From Dromaius novaehollandiae (lineage: Eukaryota > Chordata > Aves > Casuariiformes > Dromaiidae), in NCBI RefSeq assembly GCF_036370855.1, contig NC_088103.1, positions 5,581,404-5,645,403 of the forward strand: a stretch of 64,000 nucleotides of DNA. Reading direction: 5' to 3'. This document shows, one piece after another, positions 54,057 to 64,000 of the stretch (positions are counted from its first letter, which is position 1; each line of letters opens with the position of its first letter). A model generated the notes under the pieces. It saw nothing but the letters and a program-made list of their open reading frames with translations, was not told the origin of the DNA and did no database searches. The translations under genes and the position numbers were made by a program.

Positions 54057-55422
54057 TAGTAAAGATTCCACCAGGTAAGGGGCAGTTACAAGCTGCAACA
54101 TGCCCTTCTTGCACACAAATCCTCCCTAAGCAAGTCACTCCCAACATTTACCCACTAATTTGCTCAGAAGAGTCACACTTGCATGCACCTGACCATTATA
54201 TGGTGCTAGGGAACTGTACTAAATTTCTGCTCCTTAGTTCTGCTGATCTTCTTTGGCTTCCCAAAAACTTCAGAAGGACTAAGGACTCAGCTCCTTAACA
54301 CGTTCATCATGTGCCCAGTCACAGACTCATCAACAGCAAACACCAAGTCCAGCACATTGTTCTAGGGAAACGAGGAAAAGAAATATTGGTACTCGTGTGT
54401 CAGGAAGCAATCAATTCTCCTCGTGTTCTTCTGACGTTCATGGACTACCCAGCTGAAGGCCCATCGCTACCTACATAATTTAAAAAATGCACAAGCATTA
54501 ACATCACCTACCCCTGAAAGGTTCTAACAGACTTGTGCGGCTTCTGGTCAGCCTAGCTGAGACAGGCCACCATTTCCCTGTCCTGGTTACATGGCCAGCC
54601 TTCCACCCTCCTAAACAAGGGGGAGCACATGTCAGCACCTCAGCTGCCCGAGATCACAGCTCAATAGAAAACTGAGCTTAAACTGCTAACAAAGAGAACT
54701 TCTGCTAATGCTAAAGGACGTGAGCTGGGAGGAGGTGTGGGCAGATTTCCTGCGGGGCATATTTGACCTTGAGAGAGGGCTGGCACATACTGAGAGCAGT
54801 GGTTTCCAGCCCAGGGGCACATGAAGCAAATGAAAAGATGCAACACCTACAGGCTACCTAGATGCCTGCCAACACCCAGACTCAAACGCCTCTGTCCCTG
54901 ACCTGGCCCAACTGCCTACTCCCAACGCTACCGTTCCCCAGCAAGCCCAGAGAATGGGGTCTGCAAATGTGCCGTGGGATTGGTCTCAGGGCGACCAGGG
55001 TTTAGGCAGGCAAGGATCAGGCTGCACGGCCATACACCCCAGGCATCCCAACACACCCAGCCCCAGCAGTTCAGAGAACAAGATGCGTGCAGCATGTGCA
55101 CAGACCCCGGAGTGCAGATGGATCTGCAAGCACGACCAACTCACTGCCAAAATCCAGTCTTTGCCTAAGAAGGAACTGCTCCTCCCCTGGGCAAGCCTAA
55201 AGGAGAGTGGGGGAAAAGAAAGGGCGGACAGGGCAGAGAGAGACTTTATTTGATAACACACCTGCCTCATCACCACCTTACCCTGCTACTGCCACTCCTC
55301 TCAGAGTCACCACCCCATCTCAGCCCCTTAAGGTAGCTGTTTCTGACCCACACCTTCTCTCACATCCTACCACTGCGTCCCCTCCTGTGTGCAGGACACC
55401 AGGCAGCCCAGACACCCCGTCC
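54057..55422. other. Unique sequence between arms A' and A''; no gene seen
   Basis: There are only short frames. Its left part should resemble whatever lies on the far side of the ERV array if the ERV inserted into an arm A that once continued. Confidence 0.5.
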
Positions 55423-55874
55423 TTGCTCTCAGACGCACTCCCCAGTTTTGACCTGGCTGTCAGCTGAGGCAGACCAGAGAGGGCTGAGAAGGGCCGCTCT
55501 GAACACAGTCCCACAAAGGAACACAGAAGCAGCAAAAACCCGTCACAGAAAGGAAAATAAAAACCAAGGCAGTCTCGGCAGGTGCTCAGAGGAGACTGGG
55601 GACCCTCTGTACTTGTGCCTGCGGCTCCTGCAGGCTCTTTGCACGCTCTAAGAGGTGCCCAAATGCGGTGACCTCGACAGGCAGGAGGTTACGCGGTGTC
55701 TCCGGGGCTGCGGTGGGGTGTGCGGGGCTGTCCTGGGGTCTCGGCCCTGCACAGCCACCTCACCCTCCCATTGCCCCGGGGCTCTTCCCTGGTGCTGCCA
55801 TCATACCGGGCCATCTCCGCGCCACCCTGTCCCGGCTCTGCCGCTCCTCACAGCCACTGCCACCCTGGCCCCAC

Positions 55875-56533
55875 TGTTGTCCGAAAAGCCGATTCGTTGC
55901 CTGGTGTGCAATAAACCAATAATTACACACTCAGGAAAGACATTTGCTTATTTATTTCAGAGCTGCGCAAGCCTGGGTGCTCGGTGGTTTCCCACAAATC
56001 GAGCACACCCCCCAACTTTTCAAGTAGCATTTATACACACAAACTGCCAGATTTGCGACTTGCCCTTTTACACTGATTGGTTAGTGATTTCTTCATTCCC
56101 TGGGTCCCACCCCTGTCTCTCAAGGTCCTGATGAGGGGAGATCAGTTAACACTGCCCCAGCAGGGACAGTAGGTGTTATCTCCCAAAGTCCTGACAAGGG
56201 GGAGATAGTCCAGACCCCTTAATTAACTTTGTTTCAGCAGTGAGAGGAGGTTTTGCTTCCCAAGGTCCTGGCGCCCAAGCAGGCCTTATTTCAAAGCCTT
56301 GACATCCTCCCTTTCGGAGTGTGAAGCGCAGGAATGCAGACTGCTTGTAACTCCCTTATCTTTCCAGCCTGCACCAGCTCTGGGGCCCTTTCTTACTGAA
56401 CTAGGAGTGCGGCCTAAGGCTTCAGCAAATGTAGCTACTCATGCTAAGCAAGTTTTATACTTAATGTTAGACGTTATCCTAATCTACCTAGTTCAAACAT
56501 TCTTTCTGAGCTTCCCAGGGCTGTCTTGTAACA
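55875..56533 (-). repeat. Solo LTR, arm A'' (659 bp)
   Basis: This is the third counterpart, with CCAC at 55871-55874 and 56534-56537. The same insertion at the same site in all three arms makes it older than the duplications. Confidence 0.95.
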
Positions 56534-56542
56534 CCACTGCCA

Positions 56543-56985
56543 GGCCCCACAGCTACCCACAGGCCCCACGGCCCCTCGCACCCTCCCATCCCCCCACTGC
56601 CCAGGGGCACGGGCTGCCCTCGGCACAGCCCCGCCTGCTCCCCCAAGAGACGGGAAGCCCCGCCGCCCGCGCCAACCTGCGGGCTCTCCCGCCTCTGAGC
56701 AGCCCCTGTCCGCCGCGGGACACACGCGCTGGGCCGCCGCAGCGGCGCTGAGCGGCACCCGTACCCGGAACTACACCTCCCGGCGTGCCGCGGGGCACAA
56801 CATGGCCGCCCGGCAGCCGGACCGAGCGGACTACATGTCCCGGCATGCCGCGGGGCAGGGCGCGCTGCGACGTTCCCCGGCCGCGCTGCCGCCTCGTCCT
56901 TGTCGGCGGCCCCGGGGTGCGGCCCCGGCCCTGCGCAGGGCTGCCCCGCTGCAGGCCCTCTTTGGGACCGGCCCTGGTGCTCCCT
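56543..56985. promoter_or_regulatory. CpG-rich promoter-like block, arm A''
   Basis: This is the third copy, with motifs at 56769-56789 and 56829-56849. It shares the CTCCCTGCTCC variant near 56980 with arm A', while arm A reads CTCCAAGCTCC. Confidence 0.7.
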
Positions 56986-57497
56986 GCTCCGGCAGGTCTC
57001 AGACCCTCCCCAGGGCTCCCCGTCTGGCAAGAGACCCAATGACGAGCTCTGGGGCGCAAGCAGAGGACGAAGCCCAGCCCGTCAGGGGAAGCCAGGCGAG
57101 CAGAGGGCCATGTGGCACACTGCAGCACACAGGAAGGGCATTAGGACAACCCCAGCCCCGGAATACAGACTCCTGCGTGGCACGCAGCAGGACAAGTGGA
57201 GGGCGCTGGGGGGCACTAGGAGCACCAGGAGCAAAATCAGGGGCTGTCCGTGTCCGTAGTCCTTAAAGAGAGTGATCTTAGGGCATGAAGGCTGTGCTGC
57301 AGTTGTAAGTAGCTGCAGAGGCCAGATCCTGAGTTTCTGTTCAAACTCTTGTAGCTTATAGGCATAATCACTCTTGAAAATGCCGTGCAGTCACACGCTG
57401 AGCTACAGTATTTGGGGTAAGGAAGTGATGCTGCACCTTCTTTCTCGTGCGGAACATTTCCAATATCGAAGTGAATCCGCGTGGCCTCCCAGGTAGC

Positions 57498-57736
57498 CGG
57501 ATGCTAGCCGGAAGGCAAAATACAAGCAGCCCATTGCAAGGGGGTGGGAGTGTAGCAGCAGCATGCAGTCTTCATGGGCGTTGGTCTGAGAGGCTTGCTC
57601 TGCTACCAAGCTCCTGGTGCCTTTTAGTACAGCTGGCTCAATGCCCTTTAAGTTTGCCTGGATACTTGCTGACACTATATGGTGGCACTCTGAGTAGGGT
57701 TTTTTGTGGAAGCGTGTTGAAGTCCTGCTGTGGAAG
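57498..57736. repeat. Repeat R1b, arm A''
   Basis: Direct counterpart of 19595-19833. Confidence 0.72.
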
Positions 57737-58763
57737 AATTGGGATAGACACACTAGAGCATGAAGACCCTGAGGAAGATCAGAGCAATTTCCAAGTCGAT
57801 ATTGGCACTGAGCACTTTGGAAGGATTAGTGCAATTCAGTCTGCATCTAACACGCATACCATAAGTATATGCTCAGGTGTATGATTTTGCTGCCTCTTTT
57901 CTTGTGGGAGAAAGTTGGAACTCAGCTGGAAAAAGAAGTCTGGTTTGTAACCCCAGGGAGTCAGAGTGACTACTTGGACATGGCCTTTTGTCAGAACAGG
58001 AGCTTCCAAAGCAGAAATGCCTGGTAATTTATAGCGCTCAGCAGCACGTGCGTAGACTATTCTGTGGTCATAGCTTGCAGCTCTTGATGTCACTGACTGT
58101 GGCAGGAAGACAGTTGTTGGAATGCTGCCTTTTAGGCGTCTGTTTCTAGTAGGAGGTAGTTCACGAGCTGGCACCGAAAGCATATCTATCAGCAACAGTG
58201 CCCTTTCCCTTTTGTTGCTGTAACTATTAACCAAAAAGTACCTTTGTGGGGAGGCTGTTTGAAAGAGCAGCCATGTGGCCGTGGTGGCAGGAAGGGAGGC
58301 AGGAGTTGTAGGCTAAACCACCTGACAGAGTTGGGAGAGGTAGGGCAAAAAAAGTAGGCCCTGCTCGCCTCCTCGCAACATACAGTAGCACGTCTCTGAG
58401 GCCTCCTTCCCTTTTCCCTTTTTAAGCCGCATACCAAATATTACTGAAGCATGCACAGCTCCCTGGCTGTCTATGACACCGTCATCAGCTGACGACAAAA
58501 ATGCAACACATTCTGCGCACTGCAGCATGTGCACATGGGTGTCGACTGGTCTTCCGTGTCCTGGAAAGAGAGCCCATGCACAGAGAGACACTTTGTGCCT
58601 TCTCACCTCAGGCAAAGCACCTTCCCATGGGACAGCACCTGAGTACACGAGGGGACTCCTCCTTTCCTCGGAAAGCACAGCACTGGTGAGGGAGGCATTA
58701 TTCGGCTTCTAAGGCAGAGCATCTGAAATCTGTGTCAAACTGCTTGGCTCTGCAGAGGCAGTG
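57737..58763. other. Sequence between R1b and R2b, arm A''; no gene assigned
   Basis: Counterpart of 19834-20863, with a 3-bp-unit length change in the AAGAAG run near 57933. Confidence 0.4.
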
Positions 58764-59209
58764 AAAAAGTGCCCCAGCAAAGGAAAAGGCTGCAATCAGA
58801 GTCTCACAATCCCAGTGAGTGAGTCAGCAGGTGGAGGAACTTATCCCAGCCAGAGCCGCTGTCTCCTAAGGTCACAAAGGCAATCGCAGACTTCTCTGGA
58901 AAACCCGCCTGTGCTTGTTGTTGTGCTCTGGGCATCACAAGGACCTCCAGGGTGAAAGCAGCAGAAGCAGCTCAGACACAGAGCTGCCTTTCTCCCTAGA
59001 TTGCACACTGTCTCCCCTAGGCAGCCTGCTGCTCACTGCCTAGACTCCAGCTGGGCAACTCTCCTAGGCGGAGCCTGAGAGAGTTACTCCTTTGCACAGC
59101 TCCGAGCACAAGGGTCTTCTCGTCTTTGGCGTCCTTCAGGGCTGCAGCCATTGCGACAGAGCAGTCAGTTGCACTAGTGCAAAGAGGGAGAAGTGCCTCA
59201 CCAGTTTCT
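58764..59209. repeat. Repeat R2b, arm A'', carrying R2a variants
   Basis: It sits in the R2b position, and its right flank continues as R2b. Internally it has GCACTAGTGCAAAGAGG, CAGCAGGTGGAGG and CTTGTTGTTGTGC, the R2a versions. Confidence 0.75.
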
Positions 59210-59388
59210 CCAAGCCTCCCCTTGCTGGCACAGCGTGGTTCCCTGCTGCTGGGAAGACAGCGGCCCTCTCAGGGCAGGCAGTGCAGTGGGGCTGTAGCAC
59301 GCAGGCAGCTCCTGCACAGCTAGCCCCGGGGTGTTCCCCTTGACTGCCTCTGCCAGCGGCTGGGCATCAGTGCCCTCAGCAGCGGTCT

Positions 59389-62300
59389 TCAGGGCCGGCT
59401 GTAGGGATGTGGGGGCCGGTGCAGGAACCTGGAGCGGCCTGCCCTCCTGTCTCTCCGAGACTGCACCGAGCTGCTGCTCCCAGCATCCGGGGAGCCCGGG
59501 GAGGATGCCAGCACTGCCTGGCTGGTGCTGGGGCAGCCTGGTGCCAACAGCCCGCAGGATGCTGTAAGGGGAGGCAGAAAGGTCAGCAGATCCACCCCAT
59601 GCCTCTTGGGCTGGTGAGGGCAGAGCAGTGCCCCCAACTCTCACAGGGCTGGAGAAGCTCCACCACGCCCACCCTGACCACCCCCTGCCAGGGCCTGCCT
59701 GGCACCTGCCTCTAGCCCTGGCACCCAGGTCCTCAGCCCCTTACCAGTGCTCTGGCCAGCACAGCCGTCACACTCCCACAGCCCCGTGGCATCCCGCACG
59801 GAGGAGCACTGGCGGTGGGTCCCACTGGCAGCACACGAGGAGCACAGCAGCAGCTGCCATGGGCTGGGGAAGCAAAGAGGCTGCTGAGCAGGGAGGTCCC
59901 AGCAGGGAGTGGTGCCAGGAAGCCCCCCTCAAAGACCAAGGGGACGGAGCGGGACGGTGCCCACAGAGCTTCCTGGCCTGGCCCCACCTGGCTCTCAAGT
60001 GTCCTGGCTGCCCGTATTCTTGCTGAGACCAAAGAGCCTGGGCAGAGCCCAGCAGCACCCTCCACTCCTTGGAGGAGCCCTTGCTCAGTGCTAAGAGGGG
60101 CATGCCTCCTCTGCAAGAACAGCATCCCCGTGGGAGAGGTGCATTCCTCTCCCTCACCCCACCCCAGGGAGGGCGTCCCTCCACCTTCTTGCAAGCCCTT
60201 CACACATCTGGCCACACTCCTTGGAGGAGGCTGGGAAACTGCTGCTGCAGAGGCTTACCCCTCCTCTTCTGACTGCTCCCTGCCTCCCCTGTAGAGGCAC
60301 TGGCTGGCATCGCAGCGGCTGTACGTTTCGAAGAGGTCTGCAAAGTTCTCCTCCTCCTCCTCCTCCTCACGAGCCAGCCTTCTGCAGCCGAAGGAAGGCA
60401 AGGACATGAGCCTGGCCACCCCTGGCACCCCTGGGCAGAGCCAGCATGTTCCTGGTCTTCTGAACCTCCTTCTTTCCATCACCTCAGTGAAGCAGGGGAC
60501 CAGGCTAACACACTTGTCTTCATTCTGTGCCCACCCCAGGCCTGAGGTTCTCCCGCTGCCAAATGGCAATCACACCTCTGACCTCTGCTCTCAACTGCCT
60601 GAGCAGCTTGCCCCAGAAGAGCTTTGAGGGCCAGAAGCTGACCCCAGTTGGAAAAAAAAAGAAGAAGAAAAAAAAGGAGTATCTGGGAAAGTTCAGGGGA
60701 GAGCAAATGCCTGCAGAGCTGGCAATACCCCAATAAGCAAGAGCTGCCTTCTTGCTCAGCAAGTGTGACTCTTGGGGCTGGGCCCGGGGCATTCTTGCAG
60801 GCAGGCCGCTTTGCTCCTCTCCTCCAGGCAGCTGCTCTTGCTGGGAACACAGCCTGCCTGCAGCACTGTGGGCTGGCCTGGCGCAGCTCCCTGGGCATTC
60901 TTCTCTCTCCTAGGCCTGGCGGAAGGGAACAAGGGACCTACCTGATGGGGATTCGGATACCCAAGCGCAACATCTCTGCTGGGAAACTGTCCACGTCTTT
61001 GCACTGCGGGCACCTGAAGTTGCTGAAGCCAGACCGCAGAGCTTGTCCCTGCAGGGGAGACACAACCAGCCTGAAGAGGACACTGCTGCTGAGCACCTCC
61101 TGTCCCGAAGCCTAAGGGAGGAGAGACCACCGTGGTGGGCCGTGCAACCGGGGCTGGAGTGACTGAGAAGGCAAGGCAAAAGGCCTCGTGTGGAGGACGT
61201 GGCCCAGCTGGGCAGCAATGGAGGAAGAGGCCCTGGGATTCCCTTCCGTCCCGTGCTGCAGGCCCCAGGGACATGAGCGGAGCAGCAGGCAGGCTGCTGG
61301 GCACTGAGCCCCTCAGGGGATTGAGACCATCCAGGGAGGTCTGCTGAGGGCAACCTCTGCAGAAGGCCATGAGACGGGGGTGGGGAGAGGGCAGAGAGGG
61401 GCTCAGCCCTCCTCATGCCCCCAGGGAAAAAGCCAGGTGGGAGGAGGTCTTCCAGGCTGTCTTCTGTTGGCCCCAGCATGGATGTGTCTCAAGAGAAGCT
61501 TTGCATGATCATGGAGAGTCTCCACAGTCCCTGCACCCTCACCCTTGGGGGTCCTCAAATGTGGCTTGAGGAGCCCAGACAGCCTGGAGAGGCAGGTGAG
61601 GGAAGGGTCTCCTAACCTGGATGCAGCCACGGTGGAACCAGGTGTGCTTGCAGAAGGGGCACACCATGGTGCTGTAGGAGGTCCTGTCCTCCACAGGCTC
61701 CATGCAGATGATGCACGTGGTGTCCCCATCCTGGTGCGTCTCCACTGTCTGCTGTGGGCGATGCTCCCAGCACAACGACCTGGGTGAAGGAGGAAGAGGT
61801 GAGCCTGGAGGAATGGCAAGAGTAAGGCCGTAAAGGCCATCACCTCTGCAGTGCACTGTGCAAGTGTCCCTTTTCGCATGCCTTTCCTCCCAGCATACTG
61901 CCCACCAAAAGGGCCCGGCATGTCCTGGCTGAGGCCTGAGCTCCACATGTCCTTGGTGGGCCCTGGGGCACTCATGCCAAGCTGGAGACATTGCCTGCAG
62001 GGTGGGGGCCCTGACAGTTGGGCAGCTTTCAGCCCTTAGGAAACCAACACAAGCTGGATTTTTTGTCAGCCTGAATCTCCCCCGGGGGCTGAGGCCAAGG
62101 CATTCCCTGGGGCACACACCCTCCCGCTCAGCTCCAGCACCACAGAGTAGGAGGAAAGGGATAAACGAGGGGGTACATGAGCCCTCCACGCCCTGGATCA
62201 GGCCCCAGGGGACACTAGGGGTGTCCCTGCAGGGCAGAGCAGGCAGGTTCCCCGTCTGCTTGGCCAGCGCTGGCTGCAGGGAGCAGGAGGGGATGTAGCA

Positions 62301-64000
62301 GCACGGGAGGCTGCAGCCCGAGCAACGGCAGCCCTTACCTGTACTCCCCAAAGAACTGCGAGACGCAGCCCTTTTCGAACCCGCAGGGGAAGTGGAACTT
62401 GCGGGTGCACCGCTTCTGCTGGCACACAACGGTGGCCCCCTTCCTCCTACACACACAGCAGGTCTGCAAAGAGCACAGCAGCCCCCGACTCCCCGTCAGT
62501 GACCTCAGGTCAGGGACCTCAAAACCTGCCCTGCACCTCAGGAAGGGATGCAGGGATGTCGAGGCCTGGCTGGGTCAAGGCCAGCAGCTCCGCATGCAGA
62601 CAGGACTCTAGTGCAATCTGGGCTCGTGACCTGCTGGGACTGGCTAGGGGAGGCCGTGAGGGAGACCCGTCACAGCAACACAGCCCTCCCCTCCGCAAGA
62701 TCCTCACCTTCCGAGCTGCCCGCTTCACTACCCGCCTGATATCCCCAGGCAGGAACCGGCAGAATCCCTCTCCGTCGGTGCCTCTCTGGAAAAGCCCCTT
62801 GGCAGGATACTAGAAGAGAGAAAAGTGCAGGAGCTCATGAGGTCAGTGAGACAAGGACCTCTCCTAATGGCTTGTCCTGAGCCTGGAGAGACAGCAGCAG
62901 CAGGCAAGGCAGTGTTCATTTCCCCTGGGGCTGGGCGAGCTGCAATAGTCCTCGCCTTAGACCTCACCCTCAGCAAAAAGCACAAAGGCATGGAGAGGGG
63001 GCGAGCCCCGGCTGTGCTGTGGCTGTGCAAGTGCAAGCCACTGACCCAGGGAGCTGTGGAGAAGAGCTGGTGGACACCACTGCAGAGCTGGCCGGCTGGG
63101 TCTGGTTGAGCTGAGCAGATGCCATGCTTGGGTGGCCGTGAAGAGCAAGAGGGGGCTCAGGAAAGCAACTCAAGGAGTCCCCAGGGCGGGCGCATCTGCT
63201 TGTGAGGGCCAGCTCAGGAGGCTTGGATCTCGCCCACACAGGGAATAGGGTCGCTCGGCAGCACCTGGGTGGGGGGGGCTGTGCTGGGAGCGCAGGAGGA
63301 GGAGTTGGCACCTACAGGGCATCTGGGGCTGCGATTCCACGCATGCACACATGCCCCTTGGGGTGCCAGGGCAAAGCTGTGGGCAGCCCCAGGGGAACTC
63401 ACCAGGCAAAACTCATGTGCGCAGAGGCCGTCCTCCTGGCACGTCTGCCCGTAGACATCCGGCTCAGAGTGGGCACGGCGACACAGCACACACTCTGGAG
63501 GCAGGGAGGGAAGGGAAGCAGCGAGGGAGAGCACACATCACCACCACTGAGCACCTCTCCAGGGGCTGGGGAGAGTCAGCCTGAGGATTTCCCCCAAGAG
63601 AGCATCCTCTCTCGGCTGTGCCGGGGGTGCAGCAGGCCTGGAGCCGTTGGCAGGGCCCTCGGGGGCCTTGGAGAGGAAGGGGGCATTGCTGGGATGAGCG
63701 TCACAACAGGCGCCCAGGAGTGCGATGGGCAGGAGGTGGCAGACAGCCTGCGGAAGGGTGTCGCTGGGTCTCAGGAGTCAGAGCGCCTCCCCACAGGCCG
63801 TGGGGCTTTGCCTTCACAGCCGGTCCCCGTCCACTCCCACGCACATCCCGCTCCCACGGACACCCCAGCCAAGAAGGTGCTGACTCCAGCCCCCGCCTCT
63901 CCCCGACTGTGCCACGCTCTGGCCCAAAGCAAGGCCCCTCCCAGCTCCCCACAGCCTCAGAGGCTCCCGCTCTCTCCCAGCCCTTGCCTTCCCCTTTCCT
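59389..64000 (-). CDS. PHF7-like: PHF7-like zinc-finger protein, copy 3 (exons 2-9, exon 1 beyond window)
   Basis: Exons on minus: 63494-63403, 62809-62708, 62463-62339, 61779-61617, 61048-60942, 60381-60259, 59863-59745, 59561-59389. Splice sites and phases are as in the other copies. Exon 1 would lie about 0.25 kb past the window end. All finger ligands are present. Amino acid differences from copy 2 include A164T beside the RING-like CKH motif, G-to-V after KD in exon 6, and V, P and F changes in the exon 9 tail. The long fourth intron is kept. Apart from the missing edge I see no disabling change. Confidence 0.92.

Larger units (their letters stand above)
55423..64000. repeat. Repeat arm A'', third copy in direct orientation
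   Basis: Homology to arm A starts abruptly at 55423, equivalent to 17520, at the end of a CR1 fragment and within a shared TTG. It continues to the window end, equivalent to about 25690. It includes the solo LTR, CpG block, R1b, R2b and exons 9 to 2 of a PHF7-like gene. Confidence 0.95.

Noticed and set aside
1..64000. CRISPR arrays, bacterial promoters, operons or riboswitches
   Set aside because: The window is vertebrate genomic DNA. No regularly spaced short repeats with unique spacers were seen.

Overview
This window looks like avian nuclear DNA. The support is CR1-type LINE fragments, a compact PHF7-like gene family with many short introns, a CCDC81-like gene and a gammaretrovirus-like endogenous retrovirus (ERV). 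There are no bacterial-style operons. I identified everything by reading; no alignment was run and no percent identities are given. Most long open frames in the GC-rich parts are not genes.

Layout, left to right. (1) 1-12185: two leftward ERV copies in direct tandem, period 6213 bp, sharing the LTR at 5301-5972 and bounded on the right by an LTR at 11514-12185. The left end runs off the window. Gag and protease frames are intact. Both copies share the same lesions: reverse transcriptase deleted, a pol frameshift, a stop codon between RNase H and integrase, and frame breaks in env. (2) 12186-27499: repeat arm A. From the left it holds a dead CR1 element, a tRNA-Lys(UUU)-like gene, unclassified repeats R1 and R2, a solo LTR of the same ERV family, a CpG-rich promoter-like block with two ZNF143-type motifs, and an intact nine-exon PHF7-like gene on the minus strand. 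(3) 27500-38229: single-copy spacer with five exons of a CCDC81-like gene on the minus strand and an older CR1 piece. (4) 38230-54056: arm A', the inverted copy of arm A, with the PHF7-like gene on the plus strand and an ERV-free version of the site the ERV occupies beside arm A. (5) 54057-55422: unique sequence. (6) 55423-64000: arm A'', a third copy in the same orientation as A. It begins at the position equivalent to 17520 in A and is cut by the window end before PHF7 exon 1.

The window is therefore an amplicon: three near-identical PHF7-like genes (-, +, -), two in a roughly 15-kb inverted repeat around a CCDC81-like gene, with a third direct copy. The solo LTR, with the same 4-bp target duplication, is in all three arms, so it predates the duplications. 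The tandem ERV is absent from the matching site in A', so it most simply came later. Diagnostic bases show A' resembling A in some stretches and A'' in others. One repeat in A'' carries the variant of a different repeat. Both observations point to continuing gene conversion.

PHF7-family proteins carry an extended PHD finger, a RING/PHD-like finger and a third PHD-like finger. The known animal members act in male germ cells as histone readers or E3 ligases. A palindromic amplicon of such genes is the most interesting system here.
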